47,064 nt of DNA from an uncultured bacterium. Lineage in GTDB: Bacteria > Cyanobacteriota > Vampirovibrionia > Gastranaerophilales > Gastranaerophilaceae. The notes beneath the pieces were generated by a model. That model had not been told where the DNA came from, made no database searches, and worked only from the letters and a program-made list of their open reading frames with translations. Within the stretch, counting starts at the first letter, position 1; each line of letters begins with the position of its first letter. The stretch lies in assembly GCA_949282215.1 (NCBI GenBank), contig CASDPF010000022.1:1-47064 (forward strand), in the 5' to 3' direction. The translations under genes were made by a program, and so were the position numbers. Below, piece by piece: positions 26,272 to 34,259 of the stretch.

Positions 26272-26745
26272 TTACTTAAACTGTCTATATCTCTTTTCTT
26301 CATTTTTATCAAGAGTATTAAAAAACTCTTTTACATAATAAGTCAAAAATCCTGTAAAAGCATTAACGGTTGCACTCAACACACCCATAAACAATGATAA
26401 TATCAAAATTATACCAAAACTTGCTGAACTAAGAATAACAGAAACACCATAATTTGAAGAATAATTAAAAAACTTTATAAGAATAATCACAGCAGGGACA
26501 TATACAATGCAAAATACTATAAAGGAAACAAATCCAATAATAGCACCAAGGGTCACACTCTCCTGTACAGTAAATAATTCCAAAACTTTTGCACGCATTA
26601 AAAATGTCATCACAATAACAGAAGCAAGACATAATAAAATCCAAAATGCAAATTGACCAACAAAAGGTAAAATAGTTAATATACCGCAAACACCGCCTAT
26701 AAAAGCACTCACCAATATAACTAATTTCAATAACGATTTATCCAT
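26272..26745 (-). CDS. Small integral membrane protein, function unknown
   Basis: A 157-residue protein with four predicted membrane helices (about residues 7-28, 31-50, 65-93 and 100-130) and a charged carboxy tail (DKNEEKRYRQFK). GGAGAGAAT precedes the ATG. It starts a probable two-gene unit with mtnA and has its own extended -10 promoter. The general layout resembles small DUF4199- or TIGR-type four-helix proteins, but no confident family match can be made. Confidence 0.75.
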   Translation of the reverse strand: MDKSLLKLVILVSAFIGGVCGILTILPFVGQFAFWILLCLASVIVMTFLMRAKVLELFTVQESVTLGAIIGFVSFIVFCIVYVPAVIILIKFFNYSSNYGVSVILSSASFGIILILSLFMGVLSATVNAFTGFLTYYVKEFFNTLDKNEEKRYRQFK

Positions 26746-26765
26746 ATTCTCTCCAGTCTATAGAA

Positions 26766-26774
26766 ATTATATCA
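26766..26774 (-). promoter_or_regulatory. Extended -10 promoter for the membrane protein-mtnA unit
   Basis: On the minus strand TGATATAAT provides a TGn extension and a perfect -10, about 20 bases before the ATG; no good -35 is seen. Confidence 0.45.
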
Positions 26775-26792
26775 TAAAAAAGAGACTATAAT

Positions 26793-27617
26793 TTACCATA
26801 TTTTAGAACGTGGTACCAATTTACTTTTCTGAACAGCAGATATCTCTGCATTAGTTATATCAGGAATTATAGAATATAAAATTCTCAAAGTATTTAAATC
26901 TGCTACAGATGCATCAACAGCACCATTTAAGTGAGCTGAATGCATCAAATCATCCTCATAAGGACTATGTCCATTAAGCCCCAGAACATGTCCGATTTCA
27001 TGCATAGCTGTTGTTGCAAATAAATCTTGTCGATAAAAATTTGCACTACAATCCTTTTTATATAAATTTATACTAACATTTGTCAAAAGATTATTTGTAT
27101 ATGAAAAAGATTGCAAACCTGACAACCCCAAGTTCCCGTTACAAACCCTGCCTTCAGAATCCATAAACAAAACTTTTATATCAGCATTTTCAGGCACATT
27201 AATAAAATCAAAAGTAAAATATCCGTCAGATATAGCACTCCAATGTCTAAAAGCCTTAAATACTTCTTTTTCATAGTATTCTGGACATCCAACACATTTT
27301 CCTATATATATTTTTAAAGGGAATGTATCTTCATTCCACCTTATAACAAAACCACCATTCAAAACTTCTGAAATATAATTTGGGCCAATTTTTTCATTAA
27401 GAATTTTTCTATTTTGATAAATATCATTAGAAACTAAAATATCTTTTAAATTGTGAATTGGAAAAGAACTCTTATTTACTGAAACTATTTCTTTCTTTGG
27501 AAGTGAATTAATATCTTCATTATGCTCTATTAAATCTTTATTTGATTGTCGCAGAAAAAAGATACCACTCCAAATCAGACATAAAGCAATAAAAATAATT
27601 ACGAAAGTTTGTTTCAT
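26793..27617 (-). CDS. Membrane-anchored matrixin-like zinc metalloprotease
   Basis: A 274-residue protein with one amino-terminal membrane segment (VIIFIALCLIWSGIFFL, residues 5-21) and an extracytoplasmic catalytic domain. TTAMHEIGHVLGLNGHS near residue 205 is the metzincin zinc motif HExGHxxGxxH, and DLMHSA downstream supplies the Met-turn, together typical of matrixins (M10/M12-like). FRHWSAISDGYFTFDF upstream matches the first strand/helix region of MMP-like folds. Several Cys (VGCPEYY, RVCNGNL, KKDCSAN) could form disulfides. The start at 27617 overlaps the ruvC stop as TGATGA with GGAG at good spacing, so it is translationally coupled to ruvC. Substrate unknown; a surface or secreted-protein processing role is likely. 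Confidence 0.9.
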   Translation of the reverse strand: MKQTFVIIFIALCLIWSGIFFLRQSNKDLIEHNEDINSLPKKEIVSVNKSSFPIHNLKDILVSNDIYQNRKILNEKIGPNYISEVLNGGFVIRWNEDTFPLKIYIGKCVGCPEYYEKEVFKAFRHWSAISDGYFTFDFINVPENADIKVLFMDSEGRVCNGNLGLSGLQSFSYTNNLLTNVSINLYKKDCSANFYRQDLFATTAMHEIGHVLGLNGHSPYEDDLMHSAHLNGAVDASVADLNTLRILYSIIPDITNAEISAVQKSKLVPRSKIW

Positions 27618-28084
27618 CACAGACTCCGAGAATGACATATTGCAATCGCAATCGCATCAACAGTATCATCCAATCTCGGTAATTGTTCGGTTCCAAGAGT
27701 ATATTGCACCATTTGCTCAACCTCTTTTTTATCGGCTCTGCCATAACCTGTAAGCACTTGTTTTACTTCCATAGGAGTATATTCAAAAATAGGAATTCCA
27801 TACTTTTCAAGCACAGTAAGAATAACCCCGCGAGCATGTGCTACAGGCATAACTGTAGTTTGATTTTTAAAGAAAAATAGTTTTTCAATAGAAGCAACAT
27901 CAGGCTGATACATTTGGACAATAGTTTCCATATCGTTATAAATTTCTAAAAGACGGGCAGCCTCATGTTTTGTCTTGTCAGTTTGAATAGAGCCAGAATG
28001 TAATAAAGTACATTCATCACCGTCAAATTCTATTAACCCATATCCGACAATAGCCATGCCGGGATCAATACCTAAAATTTTCAT
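27617..28084 (-). CDS. ruvC: Crossover junction endodeoxyribonuclease RuvC
   Basis: A 155-residue Holliday-junction resolvase. It shows MKILGIDPGMAIVGYG with catalytic Asp7, ASIEKLFFFKNQTTVM with the second acidic residue, GRADKKEVEQMVQ and the final LDDTVDAIAIAICH cluster. Length is typical. ruvA and ruvB are not adjacent; the downstream overlapping gene is a metalloprotease, an unusual partner. The ribosome site is weak (AATGAG). Confidence 0.97.
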   Translation of the reverse strand: MKILGIDPGMAIVGYGLIEFDGDECTLLHSGSIQTDKTKHEAARLLEIYNDMETIVQMYQPDVASIEKLFFFKNQTTVMPVAHARGVILTVLEKYGIPIFEYTPMEVKQVLTGYGRADKKEVEQMVQYTLGTEQLPRLDDTVDAIAIAICHSRSL

Positions 28085-28104
28085 AAACTCATTATATATT
28101 TTTT

Positions 28105-28134
28105 TTGGAAAATTTCAAGTTTTTATAATATAAT
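28105..28134 (+). promoter_or_regulatory. Putative promoter of the DedA-family gene
   Basis: TTGGAA (28105-28110) and TATAAT (28129-28134) are separated by 18 bases; a second TATAAT overlaps at 28124-28129. It ends 23 bases before the start codon. Confidence 0.5.
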
Positions 28135-28157
28135 TAACACGGTTAGGGAGAGAGAAT

Positions 28158-28736
28158 ATGCACGAAATTTTATCACAATTAAATCATTTTTTTCAAACAC
28201 TGGGAGTTCCGGGACTTGCACTAAATTCTTTTATAGAAAGCTTTTTTCTGGTACCGCCTCCTGATTTTTTACTAATCACAATGGATTTGGCAAACCCTGA
28301 AAAAGCACTATTTTATGCTACAATATGTACTATTGCATCAGCATTTGGCGGAGCTTTCGGATACGCAATCGGTTACTGGGGCGGAAGACCTGTATTCAAT
28401 TTCCTGTTTAAAAATAAACATGAACAATTCGAAAACGTTGAAAAATTATATAATCAATACGGCTCCTTAGCAGTATTTTTTTCCGCATTTACACCAATTC
28501 CATATAAGATTTTTACTATTGCAAGCGGAATTTTAAATATGAATTTTTGGAAATTCTTAATCGCAAGCTTTTTTGGCAGAGGTCTAAGATTTTTTATAGT
28601 GAGTATAGTCCTAATGCTATTTGGGGAAACAATTAAAGAATATATAGAATGGGTTATCCTTGCAGTCACAATAGTTATCATTCTATTTTTTGTTATTTTG
28701 TATAAAAAAAGACATGCATTTTCCACAAAAAAATAA
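28158..28736 (+). CDS. DedA/YqaA-family membrane protein
   Basis: A 192-residue integral membrane protein. The family features are the amphipathic re-entrant start (LGVPGLALNSFIESFF, VPPPDFLLI), the glycine-rich FGGAFGYAIGYWGGRPVF, the conserved loop YGSLAVFFSAFTPIPYKIFTIASG and GRGLRFF. DedA-superfamily proteins flip or scramble lipids such as undecaprenyl phosphate; the YqaA branch is less well characterised. AGGGAGAGAG precedes the start. It is transcribed alone, divergent from ruvC. Confidence 0.92.
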   Translation: MHEILSQLNHFFQTLGVPGLALNSFIESFFLVPPPDFLLITMDLANPEKALFYATICTIASAFGGAFGYAIGYWGGRPVFNFLFKNKHEQFENVEKLYNQYGSLAVFFSAFTPIPYKIFTIASGILNMNFWKFLIASFFGRGLRFFIVSIVLMLFGETIKEYIEWVILAVTIVIILFFVILYKKRHAFSTKK

Positions 28737-28843
28737 TATAAATATACTAGGAAGTTTCTGAAATATACGCTATAATAAATATAAAATAAAAGATTTGATT
28801 AAAACTAAAAAATCATTAAAACTGAAAAAAGGATGATGAAGTT

Positions 28844-30040
28844 ATGAATAAGAAATTGATTTTGCTTTTAACAGTTACTTTGCTTATTGGAGGGATAAAT
28901 CTGGATTATAAGGCTTTTGCCGTAGCAACAGGGCCATTTGGTTATGACTTACAAAAAGATATCAACCGTCCTAAAAGTGCACCAAAGAAATGGGAAACAG
29001 ACAAACCTGCCAATACAAATAACACAGGAAAAAATCAAACCAACAGTGAAGATGAATCATCTGAAGTAAGTGAAGCTTCAATTTTTCTTGATAAATATTC
29101 TGCAAATCCTAAATATTATCCAAATGCAACAACAAAAAGTGCTATTGCTAAATACAAATCAGGTAATTATACCGGTTCATTACAAGAATTATATACAATC
29201 CTTAAAAAAGATTCTTCAAATGCCACTGCATATTATTATTTAGCAATGGTATATACAAAATTAGGAGAAACAGAGGCTGCAAAAGCTTGTTATCAAATGG
29301 TAATTAATTTAAATCCTAATGATACAATTGTAAATTATGCACAAAAAGGTAAAGCTTGCCTGACCGATGCAGCAACTTGCGGAATAGAAACAACATTCTC
29401 AAATGCTTCAGAAGAACCGCTTGATGAACTAGATAAATTCATACAAGCTCCTTTTGGAAACGGATTTTCAGAAGAATTAAGTAATGAACTCCGAAAAAAA
29501 CAATTACAAAATATTCAAAATAAAATGAACAGAGGTCTTCCATTAAGTGAAGATGATTTGAAAAAATTAGAAGAATACAATAAATCAGAAGGTATAAAAA
29601 CTGATAAATTAGCTATGGCTGACGATATGCCTTCAAACGATGAAATTATAAATGCGGTACAAGTTCTAAAAAGAGCAGGACTAAATATTTCTACTCAAAT
29701 GCCTGAAGTTGCTGCAAAAGCACCTAAAGGTACTGCAACTTCAATTCCTGCTAAAGTTGAACCAATAGAAGATGAGCCAGTTGCTCAAACAACACCTGCA
29801 ACTAATACAGCTGCCAATACAGCTAATCCTTCAAACTACTACACTCCTGATCCTCAAATTCAGCAAATGTCAATGATGCTGAATAACGGAAATAATGGGA
29901 ATTATGATCCAATGATGAATATGCTTCCTTATATGATGCAAAATGAAGGTAAAAACATGGATCCTCGAGTAATGCAGGCGTTAATGATGAATTCAATGAT
30001 GAATAGTCTGAATGGTATGAATACAAACAATAATAATTAA
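28844..30040 (+). CDS. Secreted TPR-repeat protein with Met/Asn-rich tail
   Basis: A 398-residue protein. The signal peptide is MNKKLILLLTVTLLIGGINL ending near KAFAV. A Pro/Lys/Asn/Ser-rich linker leads to two TPR motifs (AIAKYKSGNYTGSLQELYTI; ATAYYYLAMVYTKLGETEAA; about 102-165). A long disordered segment with Thr/Ala/Pro follows. The last 65 residues are low complexity, rich in Met and Asn (QMSMMLNNGNNGNYDPMM; MQALMMNSMMNSLNGM). AAGGATG precedes the ATG. It probably forms an operon with the next gene, three bases downstream. Periplasmic scaffold function is inferred from the TPR fold only. Confidence 0.85.
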   Translation: MNKKLILLLTVTLLIGGINLDYKAFAVATGPFGYDLQKDINRPKSAPKKWETDKPANTNNTGKNQTNSEDESSEVSEASIFLDKYSANPKYYPNATTKSAIAKYKSGNYTGSLQELYTILKKDSSNATAYYYLAMVYTKLGETEAAKACYQMVINLNPNDTIVNYAQKGKACLTDAATCGIETTFSNASEEPLDELDKFIQAPFGNGFSEELSNELRKKQLQNIQNKMNRGLPLSEDDLKKLEEYNKSEGIKTDKLAMADDMPSNDEIINAVQVLKRAGLNISTQMPEVAAKAPKGTATSIPAKVEPIEDEPVAQTTPATNTAANTANPSNYYTPDPQIQQMSMMLNNGNNGNYDPMMNMLPYMMQNEGKNMDPRVMQALMMNSMMNSLNGMNTNNNN

Positions 30041-30043
30041 CTT

Positions 30044-30634
30044 ATGAATTCTAGTTATAAAAAATATCTAAATAAATTGTTGGCATCCGACATAAACGGA
30101 TGCCGTCAATTTTTTACGGAAAACGGATATACACTGGAAGCTGCATACTGTAACCTTTTAGAAGATAACATCTTTGAAGCAAAACAACTTTTTTTATCAA
30201 TTGAAGATAAAGATATCAGAGCCAAATGGGGGATTTTTTTGTGCGGTATAATACTCGGAAAAATAGAAGGATACCCATCATATTTTGCACTAAGGAATTT
30301 TTTGGAAATAGATTTAAACCTGCTAACCCAATACTTTAAAGGTGAATACGTAGAAAATATAGTAAAATATGCAGACTGGCTCTATACGATAAATCCGGAA
30401 GTACATAAATATATTGGCAGAGTATTTTTAAACAATCACCTTGAACAATACGGGATGGCATTTCTTTTAAAAGCAAAAGATTATTTTTACAACGACCCTG
30501 AGCTACATTACCTGCTTGCTGAACAATATTATAAACAAAATAATATAACCGAATGTAAAAAAGCAATAGAAAATTGTCTGAATGTACTACCTGAATACTT
30601 TCCTGCAATACAATTGCAAAGAAAGTTAAAATAA
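30044..30634 (+). CDS. TPR-like helical protein, function unknown
   Basis: A 196-residue protein without signal peptide, made of helix pairs resembling divergent TPRs. The carboxy-terminal part is clearest (LHYLLAEQYYKQNNITECKKAIENCLNVLPEYFPAI, spanning about 157-192). Six Cys and many aromatic residues are present. It begins three bases after the secreted TPR protein, indicating coupled expression, so the pair may work together across the membrane. No family is recognised. Confidence 0.8.
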   Translation: MNSSYKKYLNKLLASDINGCRQFFTENGYTLEAAYCNLLEDNIFEAKQLFLSIEDKDIRAKWGIFLCGIILGKIEGYPSYFALRNFLEIDLNLLTQYFKGEYVENIVKYADWLYTINPEVHKYIGRVFLNNHLEQYGMAFLLKAKDYFYNDPELHYLLAEQYYKQNNITECKKAIENCLNVLPEYFPAIQLQRKLK

Positions 30635-30636
30635 AT

Positions 30637-30665
30637 TTGAGCTAAATAATTGTTTATGCTACACT
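30637..30665 (+). promoter_or_regulatory. Putative DAHP synthase promoter
   Basis: TTGAGC (30637-30642) and TACACT (30660-30665) are separated by 17 bases, with a TGC extension before the -10. It ends 36 bases before the start codon. Confidence 0.5.
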
Positions 30666-30701
30666 ATTAGTTGCTTTAAAAAAACGTAAGGAGAAACAAA
30701 G

Positions 30702-31751
30702 ATGATTATCATAATGGAGCGTAACGCAACAAAAGTTCAAATTCAAAGAGTAATAGATTTATTAAAAGATAACGGATTTGAAGTACGTTGTAATGTAGGA
30801 GATATTCATACCGTAATTGATGCAATAGGAGATAAAACAACCTTAACTCCCGGAAGGCTATCAGCACTTGAAGGTGTGAAAGAAATTAAAGTTATAAGAG
30901 AACCATTCAGACTTGCATCAAGGGACAGAAAAGAAGAAGATACGGTAATCACATTCCCGAACGGAGTAAAAATAGGCGGTAATAACAAACCTGTCGCAAT
31001 GGTAGGACCTTGCTCCGTTGAAGATGATTACGAAGGACTTTTACAGGTTGCACAAGCTGCAAAAGAAATGGGATGTGAATTTTTAAGAGGCGGAGCATTT
31101 AAGCCAAGGACTTCCCCTTATGACTTCCAAGGCTATGGAGAAAAAGCACTTAAATACATGAAACAAGCCTCAGAAGCAACAGGACTTTTGACAGTATCAG
31201 AAATTATGGACGCATCAGATTTGCCAATGATGATGGACTATATTGATGTATTGCAAATAGGTGCAAGAAACGTACAAAACTTTAAACTTTTACAAGCTGT
31301 CGGAAAATGCAACAAACCTGTCATTTTAAAACGAGGTTTGGCAAGCACAATAAGAGAATTTTTACTGGCAGCAGAACATATAATGTATCAGGGAAATTCG
31401 AACGTAATACTTTGTGAACGAGGAATAAGAAGTTTTGACAGTGCATTTACAAGAAACGTAATGGATATAGCATCAATTCCTGTAATCAAAAAATACTCTC
31501 ACCTTCCGATAATTGTAGACCCAAGTCATGGCACAGGTCAAAGATATCTGATTGAGCCGATGGCAAAAGCAGGTTTGGTAGTTGGGGCAGACGGTATAAT
31601 GATAGAAGTTCACCACGATCCTGAAAATGCACTATCTGACGGGAAACAAAGTCTTTCTATACCGATGTTTAAAGATGTTATGAAACGCCTTAACTCATTT
31701 AATAACAGATTGCATTATGAAAAGACTTGTCTTTCAGCAAATGTTGAATAA
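30702..31751 (+). CDS. aroF: 3-deoxy-7-phosphoheptulonate synthase (AroF family, ACT-like domain)
   Basis: A 349-residue type I-beta DAHP synthase that condenses phosphoenolpyruvate with erythrose-4-phosphate, the first step of the shikimate pathway. The amino-terminal 70 residues are a ferredoxin/ACT-like regulatory domain (TKVQIQRVIDLLKDNGFEV). The barrel shows MVGPCSVE, FLRGGAFKPRTSPYDFQG, LQIGARNVQNF, VILKRGL, VDPSHGTGQRY and EVHHDPENALSDGKQSL. AAGGAGA precedes the ATG. It is monocistronic and ends in a strong terminator. The regulatory domain suggests feedback control by an aromatic amino acid. Confidence 0.97.
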   Translation: MIIIMERNATKVQIQRVIDLLKDNGFEVRCNVGDIHTVIDAIGDKTTLTPGRLSALEGVKEIKVIREPFRLASRDRKEEDTVITFPNGVKIGGNNKPVAMVGPCSVEDDYEGLLQVAQAAKEMGCEFLRGGAFKPRTSPYDFQGYGEKALKYMKQASEATGLLTVSEIMDASDLPMMMDYIDVLQIGARNVQNFKLLQAVGKCNKPVILKRGLASTIREFLLAAEHIMYQGNSNVILCERGIRSFDSAFTRNVMDIASIPVIKKYSHLPIIVDPSHGTGQRYLIEPMAKAGLVVGADGIMIEVHHDPENALSDGKQSLSIPMFKDVMKRLNSFNNRLHYEKTCLSANVE

Positions 31752-31775
31752 TAACACATCACAAATATAAGAAAT

Positions 31776-31804
31776 AAAAAAGCGGTCTTAAAGACCGCTT
31801 TTTT
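31776..31804. terminator. Bidirectional terminator between aroF and a pseudopilin
   Basis: GCGGTC (31782-31787) and GACCGC (31793-31798) form the core stem, flanked by A and T runs of six or more on both sides. It serves aroF (plus) and the convergent pseudopilin gene ending at 31822 (minus). Confidence 0.9.
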
Positions 31805-31821
31805 GCTTAACCTAATTTTTC

Positions 31822-32538
31822 CTAATAACTTACTTTAAAAGGGTAATTATCTGGAATTTTCCATCCATTCAACTGTATAATGGCTGTACAATATTGTCTC
31901 CAACTACTTGACTTAGAATTACAGCCATACGCACTATCATTATAAAGCATATCTATATTACCATCCCAATTATGTTTGTATGGCTCAAACCCTTTATTAT
32001 AATGATATTTCCAAAATTCTTCATCACTATTTGGTTTAAAAATAAATGGAAAAGCACATCTGCCAACTGACTCTTGAGCATCCACCGTATTTTCTTGTTT
32101 TTTTACACACCTTTGAATATTACCAGGGAAAAAGTCCCAATCCCTGCTTGAATCCTTACGTCTAGTCCGAATAGCACTACCATCAGCAAAATATACAACA
32201 AAATTTTCTTTACCATTTTCCATTTTGGTTATCTTCATATATGGTGCTAAATATTTTCTAAACCATTTTTCTACATCAGAAGTTCCAGGTACAGGATTTC
32301 CATCTTTATCTATGGTGGCCCCTTTTACATCTTCCCACCAATATTTTTTATCTCCATAATATACCTCAGCCATTTTTACGGCTTGGTTTATTGCTGAATA
32401 AAATTTCATTAATCTTGTCTCTACTACCCTGTTATTATTCTTTTGAATTAGTGTCGGCATTGTCATTGCTGCCACTATCCCGATTATTCCTAATGTTATC
32501 AATACCTCTGCTAATGTAAAAGCATTTCTCTTTTTCAT
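31822..32538 (-). CDS. Pseudopilin / prepilin-like protein (paralogue of 46320-47015)
   Basis: A 238-residue protein with a short basic leader MKKRNA, cleavage at A|F, then FTLAEVLITLGIIGIVAAMTMP. The globular domain has VYFADGSAIRTRR, several Cys, and ends NGWKIPDNYPFK. It is closely similar to the gene at 46320 (VETRLxKFYSAINQA; WFRKYxAPYxK; YNKGFEPYKxxWDGNI). AAAGGAGG precedes the ATG. It lies downstream of miaB on the same strand. The 203 bases between them contain a translated-looking leader with an 11-G tract and a second short frame, MQKFLKTGNENTKKEDI, whose stop overlaps the pilin ATG. Confidence 0.87.
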   Translation of the reverse strand: MKKRNAFTLAEVLITLGIIGIVAAMTMPTLIQKNNNRVVETRLMKFYSAINQAVKMAEVYYGDKKYWWEDVKGATIDKDGNPVPGTSDVEKWFRKYLAPYMKITKMENGKENFVVYFADGSAIRTRRKDSSRDWDFFPGNIQRCVKKQENTVDAQESVGRCAFPFIFKPNSDEEFWKYHYNKGFEPYKHNWDGNIDMLYNDSAYGCNSKSSSWRQYCTAIIQLNGWKIPDNYPFKVSY

Positions 32539-32676
32539 ATATCCTCCTTTTTTGTATTTTCATTACCTGTTTTCAAAAATTTTTGCATCAAAAATCACCG
32601 TGTCTTTTGGCACGGCATACTTTTCTGCTCTTTTCTTTATATCGGAGGTCTAAGTCGGAAATGCTTGACTTAACTG

Positions 32677-32727
32677 TTAGTCGGTAGCCCCCCCCCCCGA
32701 AATTCTAGCTATTTGCGATTTTTGCAA
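32677..32727 (-). other. Leader open frame with poly-G tract, locus A
   Basis: A TTG codon at 32727, five bases after AGGAGG, opens a frame reading MQKSQIARISGGG, then stops after 16 codons (TAA at 32677-32679) with the present 11 G. With 12 G the frame would run 46 codons. The opening matches the leader at 37584-37631 codon by codon, including synonymous third-base changes, which argues that it is translated. It begins 15 bases after the miaB stop. Confidence 0.6.
32688..32698 (-). repeat. Homopolymer tract of 11 G (C on plus strand)
   Basis: Eleven consecutive C on the plus strand are by far the longest G/C homopolymer of the window, in otherwise AT-rich DNA. The tract sits inside a leader frame immediately after ATTTC, the same sequence that precedes the 9-G tract at 37594. 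Confidence 0.95.
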
Positions 32728-32741
32728 ATTTGCCTCCTATA

Positions 32742-34067
32742 TTAAATCAATTCACCTTTTAGATACCAAGTTTTAGCACCTGTAATTTTAACATTTATAA
32801 ATTGACCTGTCAAATCGTCATTACAAGGGATATGAACAATTTTATTATTTCTTGCTCTGCCTGTTATTACATTTTGCCCTTTATGGTTTTCAAAATTTTC
32901 GACAAGAACTTCCATTTCACGACCTACAAATTTTAAGTTGGATTTAAGACAATTTTCACGAACTTTTTCATTCAATCTTGCTAATCGTTCGGTTTTAACA
33001 TCTTCATCAATATATTTATCAACCCATTTTGCAGCAACAGTTTTTTCACGAGGAGAATACGCTGCTGTATTTGAGTAATCCAATTCAAATTCGTCTATTG
33101 CAGATAGAGTTTCTTTAAATTGTTCTTCGGTTTCCCCCGGAAATCCTGCTATAAAGTCACTTGTAATCGTTACATCAGGAACCATTTTTCTGACTTTTTC
33201 AACAATTTTGGCATAAGTTTCACGGTCATAACGTCTGTTCATTGCCTTCAAGACTTCTGAACTGCCTGACTGCATAGGAATATGGAAATATTCACACACT
33301 TTATCCAATTCAACTACAGTTTCAATCAATTCATCCGTAATATCTGTCGGGTAAGAAGTCACAAAACGTATCCTGAAATTACCGTCAATAGAATTGATAT
33401 CACGCAATAATTGAGCAAGCCTATAATTTTTATCTTTAAAATCTTTGCCATAACTGTCAACATTTTGACCTAAAAGCGTAATTTCTTTAAAGCCTTGAGA
33501 TAGGGCATCTTTTGCTTCTTTAATAATAATTTCAGGCTGTCTTGAACGTTCTCTGCCTCTTGTATAAGGAACTATACAGTATGTGCAAAAATTGTTACAC
33601 CCCTCTGTAATAGGGATCCAAGCATTTACGGCTTTCACACGATTTATCGGAAATTTAAAAGCTTTATCATCTTCTGTTTGGTGAGTTTCAGTGCATTCAC
33701 AGACTCTTTCACCATTATTTATTTGTTTTATAATTTCGGGCAAAGAGTAAATTTTATGAGTTCCTAAAACGAAGTCTACATAAGGAGCACGACGAAAAAC
33801 TTTTTCTGCCTTTTGCTGAGCAACACATCCGCAAATTCCGATTTTAATTTTCTTGCCTTCATTTTTCCACTTACCCCAAGTACCAAGCATACTAAAAGCC
33901 TTATCCTCGCTAAGCTGTCTTATTGAGCAAGTATTAATCATTAATAAATCAGCATCTTTTGGATCTGTAGTTTCTGTATAATCCATACAAGAAAGCATTC
34001 CGAACATTCTTTCCGTATCTGATTTATTCATCTGGCAACCCATTGTATCTATATAAACTTTTTTCAT
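32742..34067 (-). CDS. miaB: tRNA-2-methylthio-N6-dimethylallyladenosine synthase
   Basis: A 441-residue radical SAM methylthiotransferase modifying A37 of tRNAs reading UNN codons. The amino-terminal UPF0004 domain has three Cys for a [4Fe-4S] cluster (DTMGCQMNKSD; MINTCSIR; GICGCVAQ). The radical SAM core has EGCNNFCTYCIVPYTRGRERS with CxxxCxxC (about 156-175). The carboxy-terminal TRAM domain ends GRARNNKIVHIP...ITGAKTWYLKGEL. AAGGAAG precedes ATG 34067; a TTG one codon earlier is less likely. A 12-bp palindrome, ATCTATATAGAT, at 34149-34160 lies between it and the divergent acyl-CoA synthetase gene. Confidence 0.96.
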   Translation of the reverse strand: MKKVYIDTMGCQMNKSDTERMFGMLSCMDYTETTDPKDADLLMINTCSIRQLSEDKAFSMLGTWGKWKNEGKKIKIGICGCVAQQKAEKVFRRAPYVDFVLGTHKIYSLPEIIKQINNGERVCECTETHQTEDDKAFKFPINRVKAVNAWIPITEGCNNFCTYCIVPYTRGRERSRQPEIIIKEAKDALSQGFKEITLLGQNVDSYGKDFKDKNYRLAQLLRDINSIDGNFRIRFVTSYPTDITDELIETVVELDKVCEYFHIPMQSGSSEVLKAMNRRYDRETYAKIVEKVRKMVPDVTITSDFIAGFPGETEEQFKETLSAIDEFELDYSNTAAYSPREKTVAAKWVDKYIDEDVKTERLARLNEKVRENCLKSNLKFVGREMEVLVENFENHKGQNVITGRARNNKIVHIPCNDDLTGQFINVKITGAKTWYLKGELI

Positions 34068-34259
34068 CAAAAACTTCCTTACATATCCTTAAACTATAAT
34101 ACCGTAAGCTTTATTTCAACTAAATATTAAATAGAATAATACGGCAGTATCTATATAGATTATACTACAAAAATTTTATATACTTGACTTTTGAACCATT
34201 AAATTATATCTTTTTATATGTAGTGGTTTCTAAGAAACGAGTGTATTTAAGGGGACTTT

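Noticed and set aside
26465..26689. Cys-rich 74-codon frame inside the four-helix membrane protein gene
   Set aside because: It is an alternate-frame reading of hydrophobic codons; the gene in the main frame has the ribosome site.
32589..32616. CCGTGTC/GGCACGG hairpin as a terminator in front of the pilin at 31822
   Set aside because: On the transcribed minus strand the stem has a C-A mismatch and no T-run follows it closely, so termination is unlikely.
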